A DNA stretch of 64,000 nucleotides from WLMZ01 sp031367435 (GCA_031367435.1 JANLPV010000018.1:1-64000); one strand, 5' to 3'; positions 46,330 through 55,619 are shown, counted from the stretch's first letter. The notes: generated by a model from the sequence alone, not told the origin. Made by a program: numbers and translations.

Positions 46330-47691
46330 ATGCAGTCGCTCGGATCACATTCGCCCGTCGCGCTGCGCGCCCGTGTGCCAGGTGCGGCACGAGCAGACGT
46401 GCGCCTCCTCGGCGAACGAACAGTTGTGTGGCTCGATGTCGACGCGGCCGTGCGTAAGGGTGCGTTGTCATCCGATGCCTCGTCGATGATCGAGGCTGCC
46501 GCGCGGACCGCTCGGAGCAAGGGCTACCCGCTGATTGCCGTTATGGGTTCGTCCGGTGCCGACATCGCCGAGGGCTTCAGTGCGCTACACGGTTGGGGCC
46601 TAGCCGCCAAAGCACTCACCGATTGCAGCGGCGTCGTGCCGACGATCTTCATCGTTGACGGCCCGGCAGTCTCCGGGCCGGCACTGCTCATCGGAATCGC
46701 CGATCACGTGATCATGACCGAATCTGCCTACGCGTTCGTGAGTGGCCCCACCATGGTTGCCGAGTTCACCGGTGTGCTGATGGACAACGAAGAGCTTGGT
46801 GGTGCCGCAAGTCATGCTCGGTACAGCGGCGCGGCAAGTCTCGTGGCGGTCGACCTCGCTGCAGCGATCACCGTCGCCGAGCAGTTGCTTGCATACCTGC
46901 CCAGCAACAATGACGAAGAACCGCCGATCTGGGTACACGACGACGATCCCGAACGCCTCACGCCAGAGGCAGGCGAACTCATTCCTCAAACCTCGACCGG
47001 TTCGTACGACGTGCGACATGTCATTCGTGCGTTGGCCGACGATGGTGAACTGCTGGAAGTACGCGCCCGGTGGGCACCGAACGTGGTGACTGCGTTCGCC
47101 ACCTTCGACGGTCGTCCCGTCGGCGTGGTTGCCAATCAGCCAGTCTCGTTGGCTGGCACGCTCGACATTCCAGCATCGCAGAAGGCGGCGCGCTTCGTTT
47201 CGTTCTGCGACGCATTCAACCTGCCGCTGCTCACCTTGGTCGACACACCGGGCTTCTATCCCGGCAAAGACCTCGAGTGGCGCGGCATGATCCGCCACGG
47301 TGCACAATTGGTGTTTGCCTATGGTCGCGCCACGGTGCCACGCATTTGTGTTGTGCTTCGCAAAAGCTATGGTGGTGCCTACATCGTGATGGACAGCAAG
47401 CGAATGGGCAACGACTTGTGCCTCGCCTTTCCGTGGGCCGAGTTGGCTGTCATGGGTGCCGGCCAAGCAGCGGCCATTCTCCAACGCCGCGCCACGCCCG
47501 ACGAACGCGCGGAATTTGAGCTCGATTACGCAGAGCGCCTGCTGAACCCATACATTGCCGCCGAACGTGGGTATATCGACGGTGTCATCGAGCCTGCCCA
47601 AACCCGGCGCGAGATCTGCAGGGCATTGGCGGTGCTCGCTGACAAACGAGAAACACTGCACGCTCGCAAACACGACAACTCGCCGCTCTAA
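46330..47691 (+). CDS. Acyl-CoA carboxylase carboxyltransferase (beta) subunit-like protein
   Basis: A 453-residue crotonase-fold carboxyltransferase related to acetyl/propionyl-CoA carboxylase beta chains. The N-terminal half has SSGADIAEGFSALHGWG and VDGPAVSGPALLIGIADHVI. The C-terminal half has NQPVSLAGTLDIPASQKAAR, TLVDTPGFYPGKDLEWRGMI and RKSYGGAYIVMDSK, AELAVMGAGQAAAILQRR. It is shorter than the usual ~510 residues, missing the first ~60 that normally precede the fold. No biotin carboxylase or carrier subunit is adjacent. The start codon choice (ATG 46330) follows from the tandem repeats upstream. Confidence 0.88.
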   Translation: MQSLGSHSPVALRARVPGAARADVRLLGERTVVWLDVDAAVRKGALSSDASSMIEAAARTARSKGYPLIAVMGSSGADIAEGFSALHGWGLAAKALTDCSGVVPTIFIVDGPAVSGPALLIGIADHVIMTESAYAFVSGPTMVAEFTGVLMDNEELGGAASHARYSGAASLVAVDLAAAITVAEQLLAYLPSNNDEEPPIWVHDDDPERLTPEAGELIPQTSTGSYDVRHVIRALADDGELLEVRARWAPNVVTAFATFDGRPVGVVANQPVSLAGTLDIPASQKAARFVSFCDAFNLPLLTLVDTPGFYPGKDLEWRGMIRHGAQLVFAYGRATVPRICVVLRKSYGGAYIVMDSKRMGNDLCLAFPWAELAVMGAGQAAAILQRRATPDERAEFELDYAERLLNPYIAAERGYIDGVIEPAQTRREICRALAVLADKRETLHARKHDNSPL

Positions 47692-47743
47692 GCGCGCTCC
47701 CCACTAGTCTGCTCGACGGGGGAGCAAGCCCCCATACCCATAT

Positions 47744-47791
47744 CCGGGTCACTACACGTCCGGGTCACTACACGTCCGTGTCACAACAGGG
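47744..47791. repeat. 16-bp tandem repeat upstream of gltA
   Basis: CCGGGTCACTACACGT occurs twice without a gap (47744-47759, 47760-47775), followed by a degenerate third copy CCGTGTCACAACAGGG (47776-47791) that merges into the gltA Shine-Dalgarno. It lies just before the ATG, so repeat number would alter the leader length. A GGGGG/CCCCC hairpin (47718-47733) sits upstream. Confidence 0.85.
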
Positions 47792-47797
47792 AGCAAC

Positions 47798-49066
47798 ATG
47801 CCCGACACCATTACCATTACCGACGACCGCACCGGCAAGACCGTCACGGTCCCCATTACTGACGGGGTCTTTCCGGCCTCTGCAGTGCGTGAACTCGATC
47901 CATCGTTGTACATCTACGATCCGGCCTACATGCAAACTGCGGCCTGCCGCAGCGCGATCACCTACCTCGACGGCGATGCAGGCATCCTTCGCCATCGCGG
48001 CTACCCGATCGAGCAACTCGCCGAGCACAGCACCTACCTTGAGGTCGCGTACCTTCTTCTTAACGGCGAATTACCGAATGCCGTACAGCTCGAACGCTGG
48101 AAGGCAGATGTCACCCAGCACACTTTCATCCACGAAAACATGCGCAAGCGTTTCGTCGACGGATTCCACTACGACGCCCACCCAATGGGCATGTTCATCA
48201 GCGCAGTCGCTGCGCTCGGCACGTTCTACAACGATGCCAAGAACATCGACGACAAGGCCAGCCGCGACAAGCAGATTTTACGACTCGTGGCAAAGATGCC
48301 CACGCTGGCATCGATGTGTCACCGCTTCTCTGTCGGTCTGCCGTTCGTGTACCCCGACAACGAGATGAGTTTTCCGGCCAACTTCTTGAACATGATGTGG
48401 AAGATCGGCGATTACGAAGTTGATCCTCGCCTCGAGCGCGCCATGGACGTGTTGTTCATTCTGCACGCCGACCACGAACAAAACTGTGGAACAACAGCAA
48501 TGCGGGTAGTGGGATCGAGCCACGCAGACCCATACACGTCGTGTTCGGCGGCCGCTTCAGCGCTCGGTGGGCCGTTGCATGGCGGCGCCAACGAAGGTGT
48601 CGTGCGGATGCTCGCCGAGATCGGTCACATGGACAACGTGCCGGCATTCATCGAAGAGGTCAAGAGCGGCACCGGTGGTCGCCTGATGGGTTTTGGACAC
48701 CGGGTGTACAAGAACTATGACCCTCGCGCCACGATCATCAAGAAGGCCGCCTACGACGTGTTCGAGGTCACTGGCAAAAATCCCTTGCTCGACATCGCGC
48801 TCAAGCTCGAGGAGACCGCGCTCAACGATGAGTACTTCATCAGTCGCAAGTTGTACCCGAACGTCGACTTCTACTCGGGATTGATCTATCAGGCGATGGG
48901 CTTCCCCGTGGCCATGTTCACCGTGTTGTTCGCCATTCCACGTACGGTTGGTTGGCTGGCCCATTGGCAGGAGCTACTTGCCGACAAGGACCAAAAGATC
49001 AGTCGACCGCGCCAGTGGTACAACGGTGCCGATGCACGCGACTACGTGCCGATCAACAATCGCTGA
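47798..49066 (+). CDS. gltA: Citrate synthase
   Basis: TCA-cycle entry: oxaloacetate plus acetyl-CoA to citrate. The 422-residue protein is the type II form: LDGDAGILRHRGYPIEQLAE, active-site His in HADHEQNCGTTAMRVVGSS, the His in LGGPLHGGANEGV, MGFGHRVYKNYDPRA and the C-terminal RPRQWYNG. GGGAG lies 6 bases before the ATG. It is followed by a convergent gene. Confidence 0.98.
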   Translation: MPDTITITDDRTGKTVTVPITDGVFPASAVRELDPSLYIYDPAYMQTAACRSAITYLDGDAGILRHRGYPIEQLAEHSTYLEVAYLLLNGELPNAVQLERWKADVTQHTFIHENMRKRFVDGFHYDAHPMGMFISAVAALGTFYNDAKNIDDKASRDKQILRLVAKMPTLASMCHRFSVGLPFVYPDNEMSFPANFLNMMWKIGDYEVDPRLERAMDVLFILHADHEQNCGTTAMRVVGSSHADPYTSCSAAASALGGPLHGGANEGVVRMLAEIGHMDNVPAFIEEVKSGTGGRLMGFGHRVYKNYDPRATIIKKAAYDVFEVTGKNPLLDIALKLEETALNDEYFISRKLYPNVDFYSGLIYQAMGFPVAMFTVLFAIPRTVGWLAHWQELLADKDQKISRPRQWYNGADARDYVPINNR

Positions 49067-49073
49067 CGGTCGC

Positions 49074-49089
49074 CGCGGCCATCGCCGCG
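49074..49089. terminator. Hairpin between convergent gltA and quinone oxidoreductase
   Basis: CGCGGC (49074-49079), loop CATC, GCCGCG (49084-49089): a perfect 6-bp GC stem just after the gltA stop. No T-run on either side, so it may act with Rho or only stabilise the mRNA ends. Confidence 0.45.
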
Positions 49090-49098
49090 CGTGTTGCG

Positions 49099-50076
49099 CT
49101 ACAAGTCGATCACGATTTTGCCGGTGTTTGCGTTCGCTGCCATGTGGCGATGCGCATCGGCGATCTTCGCGAACGGGTAACGCGAATCGATGATCGGTCG
49201 GAGCTGACCCGAGCTGAACAGGGGAAGCATCTCGCGGATGAAACGCTGCGTGAGCGCGACTTTCTCTTCGATCGGCCGAGCACGCAACACGGTGCCGATC
49301 AAGGTGATCCGCTTGGACAGCACGAGACCCATATTTACGGACGTGGCTCCCCCACCCATCAGACCGACCTGCACAACCCGCCCCTGCGACGCGACGGCTT
49401 GCAGGTTGCGGTCAACGTAGTCGCCACCGATGACATCGAGCACCACGTCGACGCCACGACCGGCGGTAGCTGAGCGGATCTCGGTCACGAAGTCCTGTGA
49501 GCCGTAATCGATCACGACATCGGCACCAAGGTCGCGACAAGCCTGCATCTTGCCCGCGCTGCACGTCACTGCAATGCGCGCTCCAATGGCTTTCGCGATC
49601 TGAATGCCCGCGGTGCCGACACCTGACGCGCCTGCGTGCACCAGCGCCCATCGACCACTCGTGAGCCCACCTTGCACGACGAGGGCGTCCCATGCCGTGA
49701 GGAACACCTCGGGGATGGCCGCCGCATCAAGCACGCCCACCCGAAGCGGAACTGCCATGAGTTGACGTTCGTGCACGGCAATACGTTCGGCGTACGCGCC
49801 GCCAGCGTCGATGGCCATGACTTCGTCGCCGCGACTCCAGAGCGATACACGATCACCGACAGCCACGACAGTGCCGGAGAATTCGAGACCCGGAATCTCC
49901 AATGATGACGGACGCGGATTGGGATACAGGCCCATCACCTGCAGGAGGTCCGCACGATTTAACGCCGTCGCAGCAATCTCGACCAGCACCTCGTCGGAGC
50001 CAACGACGGGTTCGGGGACATCCTCGATCGTGAGACATTCGGGACCACCATGAGAACGTAAGACAACGGCGCGCAT
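49099..50076 (-). CDS. NAD(P)H quinone oxidoreductase-like MDR protein (PIG3 type)
   Basis: A 325-residue zinc-free medium-chain dehydrogenase/reductase. It has MRAVVLRSHGGPECLTIEDV, RADLLQVMGLYPNP, the HAGASGVGTAGIQIAKAIGA nucleotide-binding stretch and VVQVGLMGGG. The ALNRADLLQ and GLYPNP features match the PIG3/TP53I3 quinone oxidoreductase group. ATG at 50076; 10 bases separate it from the next upstream gene's stop, so both may be one transcript. Confidence 0.9.
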   Translation of the reverse strand: MRAVVLRSHGGPECLTIEDVPEPVVGSDEVLVEIAATALNRADLLQVMGLYPNPRPSSLEIPGLEFSGTVVAVGDRVSLWSRGDEVMAIDAGGAYAERIAVHERQLMAVPLRVGVLDAAAIPEVFLTAWDALVVQGGLTSGRWALVHAGASGVGTAGIQIAKAIGARIAVTCSAGKMQACRDLGADVVIDYGSQDFVTEIRSATAGRGVDVVLDVIGGDYVDRNLQAVASQGRVVQVGLMGGGATSVNMGLVLSKRITLIGTVLRARPIEEKVALTQRFIREMLPLFSSGQLRPIIDSRYPFAKIADAHRHMAANANTGKIVIDL

Positions 50077-50086
50077 TCGATCAGTC

Positions 50087-51736
50087 TCACACGTCGGCGA
50101 CCACGCGTACCTCGCCAACGAGAGGGTCGACGTCAACTATCACGCCGTTGGCAATGCTGATCAGTGCATCCGGCGCGCCAATGACTGCCGGAATTCCAAG
50201 CTCGCGCGCGAGCACAGCCGCGTGGCTGAGCGGGCCACCCTGTGCGGTGACGATCGCACCAGCGATCGAAAGCACAACGTTGTATGCCGGTGTCGTGAAC
50301 GGAACCACCAGCACATCGCCAGGTTCCATGAGATCGAGTGCTTCTTCGGGCGATGCGGCACGCCGCGCGGTGCCGCGATAGATGATGTTTCCGACGCCGG
50401 TGCCGCGCAGCCCGCCTCCCAGAACTTCTCGATCGCCGGCCATGCCGAGCTGCTCCATGACGAGCTGAACTGTTGCGACCATGCGCGCCATGGACGCGGG
50501 CAAGATCGACAGAGGCGGCGTTGCTCCGGCAGTGCCGATGGTGGCAGGCGCATCGAGAGTGGACCATTCGAGCCGCTGCTCGTGACGCATCGACAAGGTA
50601 GCTGCCGTTGGGCCGCGCCCCTGCAACAATCCCGGCTCTAGTTCGTCGGGCATGACGTCGAAGGCGTGCTCGGCAAGGTTCGCTCGACCCGCCTGGACGA
50701 GTCGGCGGCCGACCTCGAGCATCGTCAGCCGAAGCAGGCCAAGGGGCCACTCCGACGTAGTGGGACCGTTGTCATCGCGCAGGTTCATCGCCGCGCGCGC
50801 CTCAGTAAGGCGTTCGTCGAATTCAGCGCGATCACCTTGCTCGACTCGTTCGCGGAGCACGGCAGTCTGCTCGACCACACCGTTGTTCATTGCGCGCACT
50901 TTGCTCGCCATGATCGTGGCGAGAATGAGATCTGGACGTTCGCCGAGCGTGACCCCGTCAATGTCGTACCGGGAAAAGAGCAAGGACCCGCGGTAGCGCA
51001 GGTACGTATCAAGGTCGTTTGCAACGGTGCCGGAAATCGAGCGCAGCTCGGCCAGCGTGGAGGGCTGCACACCCGACGCCTCGACACGCGCTCGGATACG
51101 TGCCAAAGCAACGATCGGTGCCAGGGTAGACGGCGACGCTCCCTCGAGCAACGGAATGACGTCGGCCGGCGCAATGCCCCACTCACGACACATCGTGAGC
51201 AGCATTCCGATCGGGCCGAGATCGTACCCATGCAACCAAAAATGATGTTCGAGGTTCTTACGGCAATGCGCCAACACATCGACGGTATGGGCAATGAGGC
51301 TGTCGTCGCTCAGGCGGGACAACTGCACATCCTGCAGGGAAAGGTTCTCCGCCTCGATCGCGCGTCGACCCTCTGTCTCCCAGTGACGTGTGACCTCGCG
51401 CCATGGCCGCTCGGCAAGAGCACGCTCTGCCGCACGCGTGCGGCGGCGCATCTCAGGATGCAGGCGTGTGGCCAACTTCAACAACGGCAGAGGCGGCAGC
51501 TTCGTAGACACCTTGTCCGCTCCGATGAGTGAACGTAGTTGCGTATAACAGAACCCGTTGACAAAGGCAGGCTGCACGGTGTCTGCAGGAGTACCGAGTT
51601 CTTTCATGACACGACGCATACCGTTCGCCATCGCGCTGGTCATCAATGATTGGACGAGCGGCGTGGTGCCGCCACGAAAATGTGACCGATCGAGTTCCCA
51701 TAAACCGGGTCCTGGGGCATTCCAGAGCGCGTCCAT
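50087..51736 (-). CDS. PEP-utilising mobile-domain protein of unknown substrate
   Basis: A 549-residue protein ending in a PEP-utilisers swivelling domain (about residues 440-549) with the phospho-His motif GGPLSHAAVLARELGIPAVIG. The preceding ~430 residues, mostly helical, resemble the linker region of PEP synthase-like and rifampicin phosphotransferase-like enzymes. Neither an ATP-grasp nucleotide domain nor a PEP-binding TIM barrel is recognisable here. It may be a lone His domain partnered by another protein. Co-directional with the quinone oxidoreductase. Confidence 0.8.
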   Translation of the reverse strand: MDALWNAPGPGLWELDRSHFRGGTTPLVQSLMTSAMANGMRRVMKELGTPADTVQPAFVNGFCYTQLRSLIGADKVSTKLPPLPLLKLATRLHPEMRRRTRAAERALAERPWREVTRHWETEGRRAIEAENLSLQDVQLSRLSDDSLIAHTVDVLAHCRKNLEHHFWLHGYDLGPIGMLLTMCREWGIAPADVIPLLEGASPSTLAPIVALARIRARVEASGVQPSTLAELRSISGTVANDLDTYLRYRGSLLFSRYDIDGVTLGERPDLILATIMASKVRAMNNGVVEQTAVLRERVEQGDRAEFDERLTEARAAMNLRDDNGPTTSEWPLGLLRLTMLEVGRRLVQAGRANLAEHAFDVMPDELEPGLLQGRGPTAATLSMRHEQRLEWSTLDAPATIGTAGATPPLSILPASMARMVATVQLVMEQLGMAGDREVLGGGLRGTGVGNIIYRGTARRAASPEEALDLMEPGDVLVVPFTTPAYNVVLSIAGAIVTAQGGPLSHAAVLARELGIPAVIGAPDALISIANGVIVDVDPLVGEVRVVADV

Positions 51737-51781
51737 CGCACCTCCCGCCCGTACCGTAGCCGGTCGGCTCAGTGAGCTGGT

Positions 51782-52447
51782 TCAGCGCTGGGCGTCGACG
51801 ATGTCGACAACTATTTGCAATCCGCGCGGCTTGCCAACTCCGTTCGGTGCAAGCAGCAACGTTTGAATACCGACATCAATTGCAGCTCCGTCGTTGATGT
51901 GATTATCGCCGACCATGAGGGCGCGATCTGGCGTGACGCCCACCGCATTCAGCGCGATCGTAAACAGCTTCAGTTCGGGTTTGATCGTGCCGTGCTCACC
52001 AGACAGCACGAAGGTGTGCACGAACTGATCGAGGTGATAGTGGCGCAGAATCGGGCGGAGGTCGAATGCCACATCGCTGACAATGACAACGGGGATGTGC
52101 CGATCGCTGAGCGCCTGCAATACTTCGGCAGTGTCCACGTATGGCGACCAACCCGCGGCCGACGTCTCGAATTCGTACAGGGCTTCGCTGACGCCAGGGC
52201 AGCGCGTCTCGAGCTGGCGCCAGAGCGCCATCCAACACTGACGATGCAGCTTTGCTGACTTGTCGCGACCCTTTGCGATTTCACTCGCGGAACGCGACCT
52301 CAGCCGCGCGTCGTCCCACAAACCGTGTACTTCGTCGCGATCGATTTCGACTGCTGATGCGTGCGCGAAAGCGAGGATGAAGTCGACGCTGCCGGGCGTG
52401 TCGAAAAGTGTGTGTCCCCAATCAAGCAGGACTGCGTCGACGCTCAA
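51782..52447 (-). CDS. HAD superfamily hydrolase
   Basis: A 221-residue haloacid-dehalogenase-fold protein with a cap domain. Motif I is LLDWGHTLFD, so the nucleophile Asp is present but the second Asp of DxD is replaced by Gly; motif II is VVIVSD; motif III/IV is GTIKPELKLF and MVGDNHINDG. The change at the general acid suggests altered or reduced phosphatase chemistry. ATG overlaps the icd stop as ATGA. Confidence 0.85.
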   Translation of the reverse strand: MSVDAVLLDWGHTLFDTPGSVDFILAFAHASAVEIDRDEVHGLWDDARLRSRSASEIAKGRDKSAKLHRQCWMALWRQLETRCPGVSEALYEFETSAAGWSPYVDTAEVLQALSDRHIPVVIVSDVAFDLRPILRHYHLDQFVHTFVLSGEHGTIKPELKLFTIALNAVGVTPDRALMVGDNHINDGAAIDVGIQTLLLAPNGVGKPRGLQIVVDIVDAQR

Positions 52448-53661
52448 CGCATCTTGGCCTGGAGGCGACGATCGAGTGCGTCGAGGAAGTCCTCGGTGTT
52501 CAGATACGGAGCGTCCTTGCTGATGAGCGACGACAGGTCCTTGGTCATCTCACCGCTTTCGACGGCTTCGATGCACACTGCCTCGAGCGCGTCGGCAAAC
52601 GCGATGAGCTCGGGTGTGTTGTCGAGCTTGCCGCGATGAGCCAAACCGCGCGTCCAGGCAAAGATCGATGCGATCGGATTGGTGGAGGTCTTGTTGCCCT
52701 TTTGATGCTCGCGGTAATGACGCGTGACGGTGCCGTGTGCAGCCTCAGCCTCCATGATGCGACCGTCGGGTGTGAGCAACACGCTGCTCATCAGACCAAG
52801 CGAGCCGAAACCTTGAGCGACGATGTCGGATTGCACGTCGCCGTCGTAATTCTTGCATGCCCACACGTATCCGCCCTCCCACTTGAGCGCACACGCCACC
52901 ATGTCGTCGATGAGACGGTGCTCATAGGTGAGCCCCTTCGCGTCGTAGTCGGACTTGAATTCGTCGTTGAACACCTGCTCGAAGATGTCCTTGAAGCTTC
53001 CGTCGTACGCCTTGAGGATGGTGTTCTTCGTGCTGAGATACACCGGATAGTTGCGCTGCAAACCATAAGTCAGGCTGGCGCGGGCAAAGTCGCGGATGGA
53101 ATCGTTGTAGTTGTACATGCCCATGCCGACGCCACCGTCGTCGCCAAATTTCGCGACTTCCATGACCACTGGCTCATCACCGTTGGTGGGGGTGAAGGTC
53201 ATCGTGAGCGTGCCGGCGCCGGGCACCTTGAAATCGGTGGCCTTGTACTGATCGCCGTGTGCATGACGCCCGACCACAATCGGCTTGGTCCAACCGGGCA
53301 CGAGGCGGGGAATGTTCCTCATGATGATCGGCTCACGGAAAATGACACCGCCGAGGATGTTGCGGATGGTGCCGTTTGGGCTCTTCCACATCTTCTTGAG
53401 ACCGAATTCTTCGACGCGTGCTTCGTCGGGTGTGATCGTGGCGCACTTTACGGCGACGCCATGCTTTTTGGTGGCCTCGGCTGAATCGATGGTGACCTGA
53501 TCACTGGTGGCATCACGATGTTCGATGCTGAGGTCGTAGTAGTCGAGATCGATGTCGAGGTACGGAAGAATCAATTTTTCTTTGATGAATTGCCAGATGA
53601 TTCGGGTCATCTCGTCACCGTCCATCTCGACTACGGGATTGAGAACCTTGATTTTGGCCAT
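52444..53661 (-). CDS. icd: Isocitrate dehydrogenase, NADP-dependent
   Basis: Oxidative decarboxylation of isocitrate to 2-oxoglutarate. The 405-residue protein is the eukaryotic-like homodimeric type: VVEMDGDEMTRIIWQFIKEK, KSPNGTIRNILGGVIFREPI, GRHAHGDQYKATDF and EAAHGTVTRHYREHQKGNKT. ATG at 53661 follows GAGAGGG by about 10 bases; the longer frame to 53727 is less likely. Coupled to a HAD hydrolase gene downstream. Confidence 0.98.
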   Translation of the reverse strand: MAKIKVLNPVVEMDGDEMTRIIWQFIKEKLILPYLDIDLDYYDLSIEHRDATSDQVTIDSAEATKKHGVAVKCATITPDEARVEEFGLKKMWKSPNGTIRNILGGVIFREPIIMRNIPRLVPGWTKPIVVGRHAHGDQYKATDFKVPGAGTLTMTFTPTNGDEPVVMEVAKFGDDGGVGMGMYNYNDSIRDFARASLTYGLQRNYPVYLSTKNTILKAYDGSFKDIFEQVFNDEFKSDYDAKGLTYEHRLIDDMVACALKWEGGYVWACKNYDGDVQSDIVAQGFGSLGLMSSVLLTPDGRIMEAEAAHGTVTRHYREHQKGNKTSTNPIASIFAWTRGLAHRGKLDNTPELIAFADALEAVCIEAVESGEMTKDLSSLISKDAPYLNTEDFLDALDRRLQAKMR

Positions 53662-53811
53662 CTGACTACCCTCTCGGAGCATTGGTTGCTGTTCGTCGCT
53701 ATTGGTCGGCGAGGTGTGTTGCGACACCAGCCCAATCGACGCACTTGTATTCGACTTGTACAGAGTAGCCGTGGGCGCCCCGCCGGAGAAACACCAAGCG
53801 ACCGAGATCGC
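53662..53811 (-). promoter_or_regulatory. icd leader region
   Basis: The 150 bases between icd and the cytochrome gene hold a GGTGT/ACACC hairpin (53713-53728) nested within ATTGG/CCAAT (53701-53705, 53732-53736) and a repeated TACAAGT. No certain promoter was recognised. Confidence 0.3.
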
Positions 53812-54207
53812 CTATTTCGATGGTGCGGTCGACACTTTCAGCGCGCGGATGTATGCAACTACCTCGGCAACCTCGACGGCGGTGAGCGCGTTCGCGGGCA
53901 TCACGATTATGGAACCCGCGGTGATCTTGGCCGCCGGGTTGGTGGTGGCCTCGGCGAGGTACGCGTCGTCAGCGAGCAACCGTGTGCCGTCCTTGAGTGT
54001 CACCATCGAATCCGCAAGACCGATGAACTTCGGTCCTGATCCGCCTTCGCCGTTGGCTCCATGACAACTCATACAACCGGCGCGCTGCGCGACCGAACGT
54101 CCGATCGCCGCTTCGCCAGTGAGCTCTTCTGCGGGGTCAGGCGCACACGCTGCAACGACGAAGACTGCAAGGACGAACAGCGCAACAACTCGGAGTCGGA
54201 CCGGCAT
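53812..54207 (-). CDS. Lipoprotein cytochrome c
   Basis: A 131-residue exported single-haem protein. Signal segment PVRLRVVALFVLAVFVVAAC ends in a VAAC lipobox, so the mature protein should be lipid-anchored outside. The haem site is CMSCH and the sixth ligand is probably the Met in IIVMPANAL. It resembles small electron carriers (class I, cytochrome c551/552 type). ATG at 54207; an extended frame to 54267 would place residues ahead of the signal. Confidence 0.88.
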   Translation of the reverse strand: MPVRLRVVALFVLAVFVVAACAPDPAEELTGEAAIGRSVAQRAGCMSCHGANGEGGSGPKFIGLADSMVTLKDGTRLLADDAYLAEATTNPAAKITAGSIIVMPANALTAVEVAEVVAYIRALKVSTAPSK

Positions 54208-54263
54208 AACTGTTACGGAGCATAGAGGCACCAGTGAGCGCGCATCGTGGTGAGGACTTTGGA

Positions 54264-55619
54264 TCAAAGGATCGCGAAGTTACCGAATCCGACATCGGGA
54301 AGTAGCGGAGCACCCAGAGTGGGATCTAACGCGGGCGGGATGGGAGGCGCAGAAGTCCAGTTACCGCCCATGCACAGGAGATGTGGCGTGACGAGACCAT
54401 TCACCAGGCTGAGTCTGGTGCGCGTGAGAGATCCTGTCGGCGTGAGCACGGCCGTCGGGGGACCCGTCAGACTGCCAATCCATCCGGGCTCCGTCACCCC
54501 GGGCGGGAGAACGTCTGCGGCTGTAGGCGGTGACGCGAGAGCTGGGGCCCAAGCATTGCCCACAAATGTGAAACTGGCCGTGCCCGACGCATCAGCCGTG
54601 TACGAACCTGTCACGGCGCCTAACGGAACAGAAAATCCTGAGGTGACAGGCAACGTAGTGGGAGCTGGAATGGTAACGATTGGCGCGGCTCTCGTTCCGA
54701 TGAGTTTGATTTGCACGGCTGGTCCTGTTGCGCCTGACAATGGAGCAACTGTTGCCGCGGCCTCCGTGATGGGAATAGCTCCGGCCGGCTGGCCTGCGAG
54801 ACTCAAAGATGCATAGAGGCTGTTCAAGTATTCTGCAGACACGACGGCGGTGACGTCGAAGGTGACGTCAAAGGCCAAACCCGCAGTGATAGGACTCGCC
54901 GATGGCACCGCAATGACCTGGTAGGCGAACTCAAATTTGGGATGCTGCAGCGTGCTGTTGCATGCCAGGGTCACAACATCGCTGGACGCACCCGGAGGCA
55001 GCGGAATGGGCGGGCAATCAAAGGGCACCGGGTTCACGCTGCCGTTGAGACAGGTGATCGTAGGCGTCGGTGGTGGTGGTGGCGGCGGTGGCGGCGGGCA
55101 CGTAAATGGAAGCTGGTGCACCGTCCCGTCCGGACACGTGACCGTAGTTGGCAACACCGTTGTTGGAGGCGGTGGGTCTGGGCAGGTGAATGGCAGCAGA
55201 TTCACACTGCCGTCGGGGCAGGTGATAGTAGGCGGCGCCGCGTTGGGGCAACGCGCGATGAGTTGAAGTTGTCGGTTCGCGATCGCGTCGCGTTGTGACG
55301 ACTTGTTCGCAATCTCGCGGTTGATCTGCGCAAGTCGGCGGTCGAACTTGGCGACGAGCTGCGCATCGCCCGAATCGGCCGCGCTGGCGCGCAACACGTC
55401 CACAGCGCCAAGTTGCTCGAAGAGCACCTGGATCTGTGAATTCAACAGATCCTGTTGTGCCATGAGTCTCGCCACCGTGGCGACGGCATGGTCGCAACGA
55501 TGATCGACGTGCGCGCTCGCAACGACGTCGTTCATGCTGTCCCCAAAGGCCGCGGGTGCCCCGGCCATTGCGACAGCAGCGACACACACAATCGCGACAA
55601 ACCTCGATCGGACGTTCAT
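54264..55619 (-). CDS. Secreted protein with coiled coil and TCPDG-proline repeats
   Basis: A 451-residue exported protein of unknown function. A signal peptide (SRFVAIVCVAAVAMAGAPA) ends near AFG-D. Residues about 45-125 are a helical coiled coil with two cysteines. Next come three copies of a T-C-P-D-G-S/T-V-x-L-P-F-T-C-P motif (TITCPDGSVNLLPFTCPD, TVTCPDGTVHQLPFTCPP, TITCLNGSVNPVPFDCPP) separated by proline runs, including ten consecutive prolines. The last ~230 residues look like a beta-sandwich. EF-P is encoded at 41512-42075. Cys pairs probably form disulfides. Confidence 0.75.
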   Translation of the reverse strand: MNVRSRFVAIVCVAAVAMAGAPAAFGDSMNDVVASAHVDHRCDHAVATVARLMAQQDLLNSQIQVLFEQLGAVDVLRASAADSGDAQLVAKFDRRLAQINREIANKSSQRDAIANRQLQLIARCPNAAPPTITCPDGSVNLLPFTCPDPPPPTTVLPTTVTCPDGTVHQLPFTCPPPPPPPPPPTPTITCLNGSVNPVPFDCPPIPLPPGASSDVVTLACNSTLQHPKFEFAYQVIAVPSASPITAGLAFDVTFDVTAVVSAEYLNSLYASLSLAGQPAGAIPITEAAATVAPLSGATGPAVQIKLIGTRAAPIVTIPAPTTLPVTSGFSVPLGAVTGSYTADASGTASFTFVGNAWAPALASPPTAADVLPPGVTEPGWIGSLTGPPTAVLTPTGSLTRTRLSLVNGLVTPHLLCMGGNWTSAPPIPPALDPTLGAPLLPDVGFGNFAIL

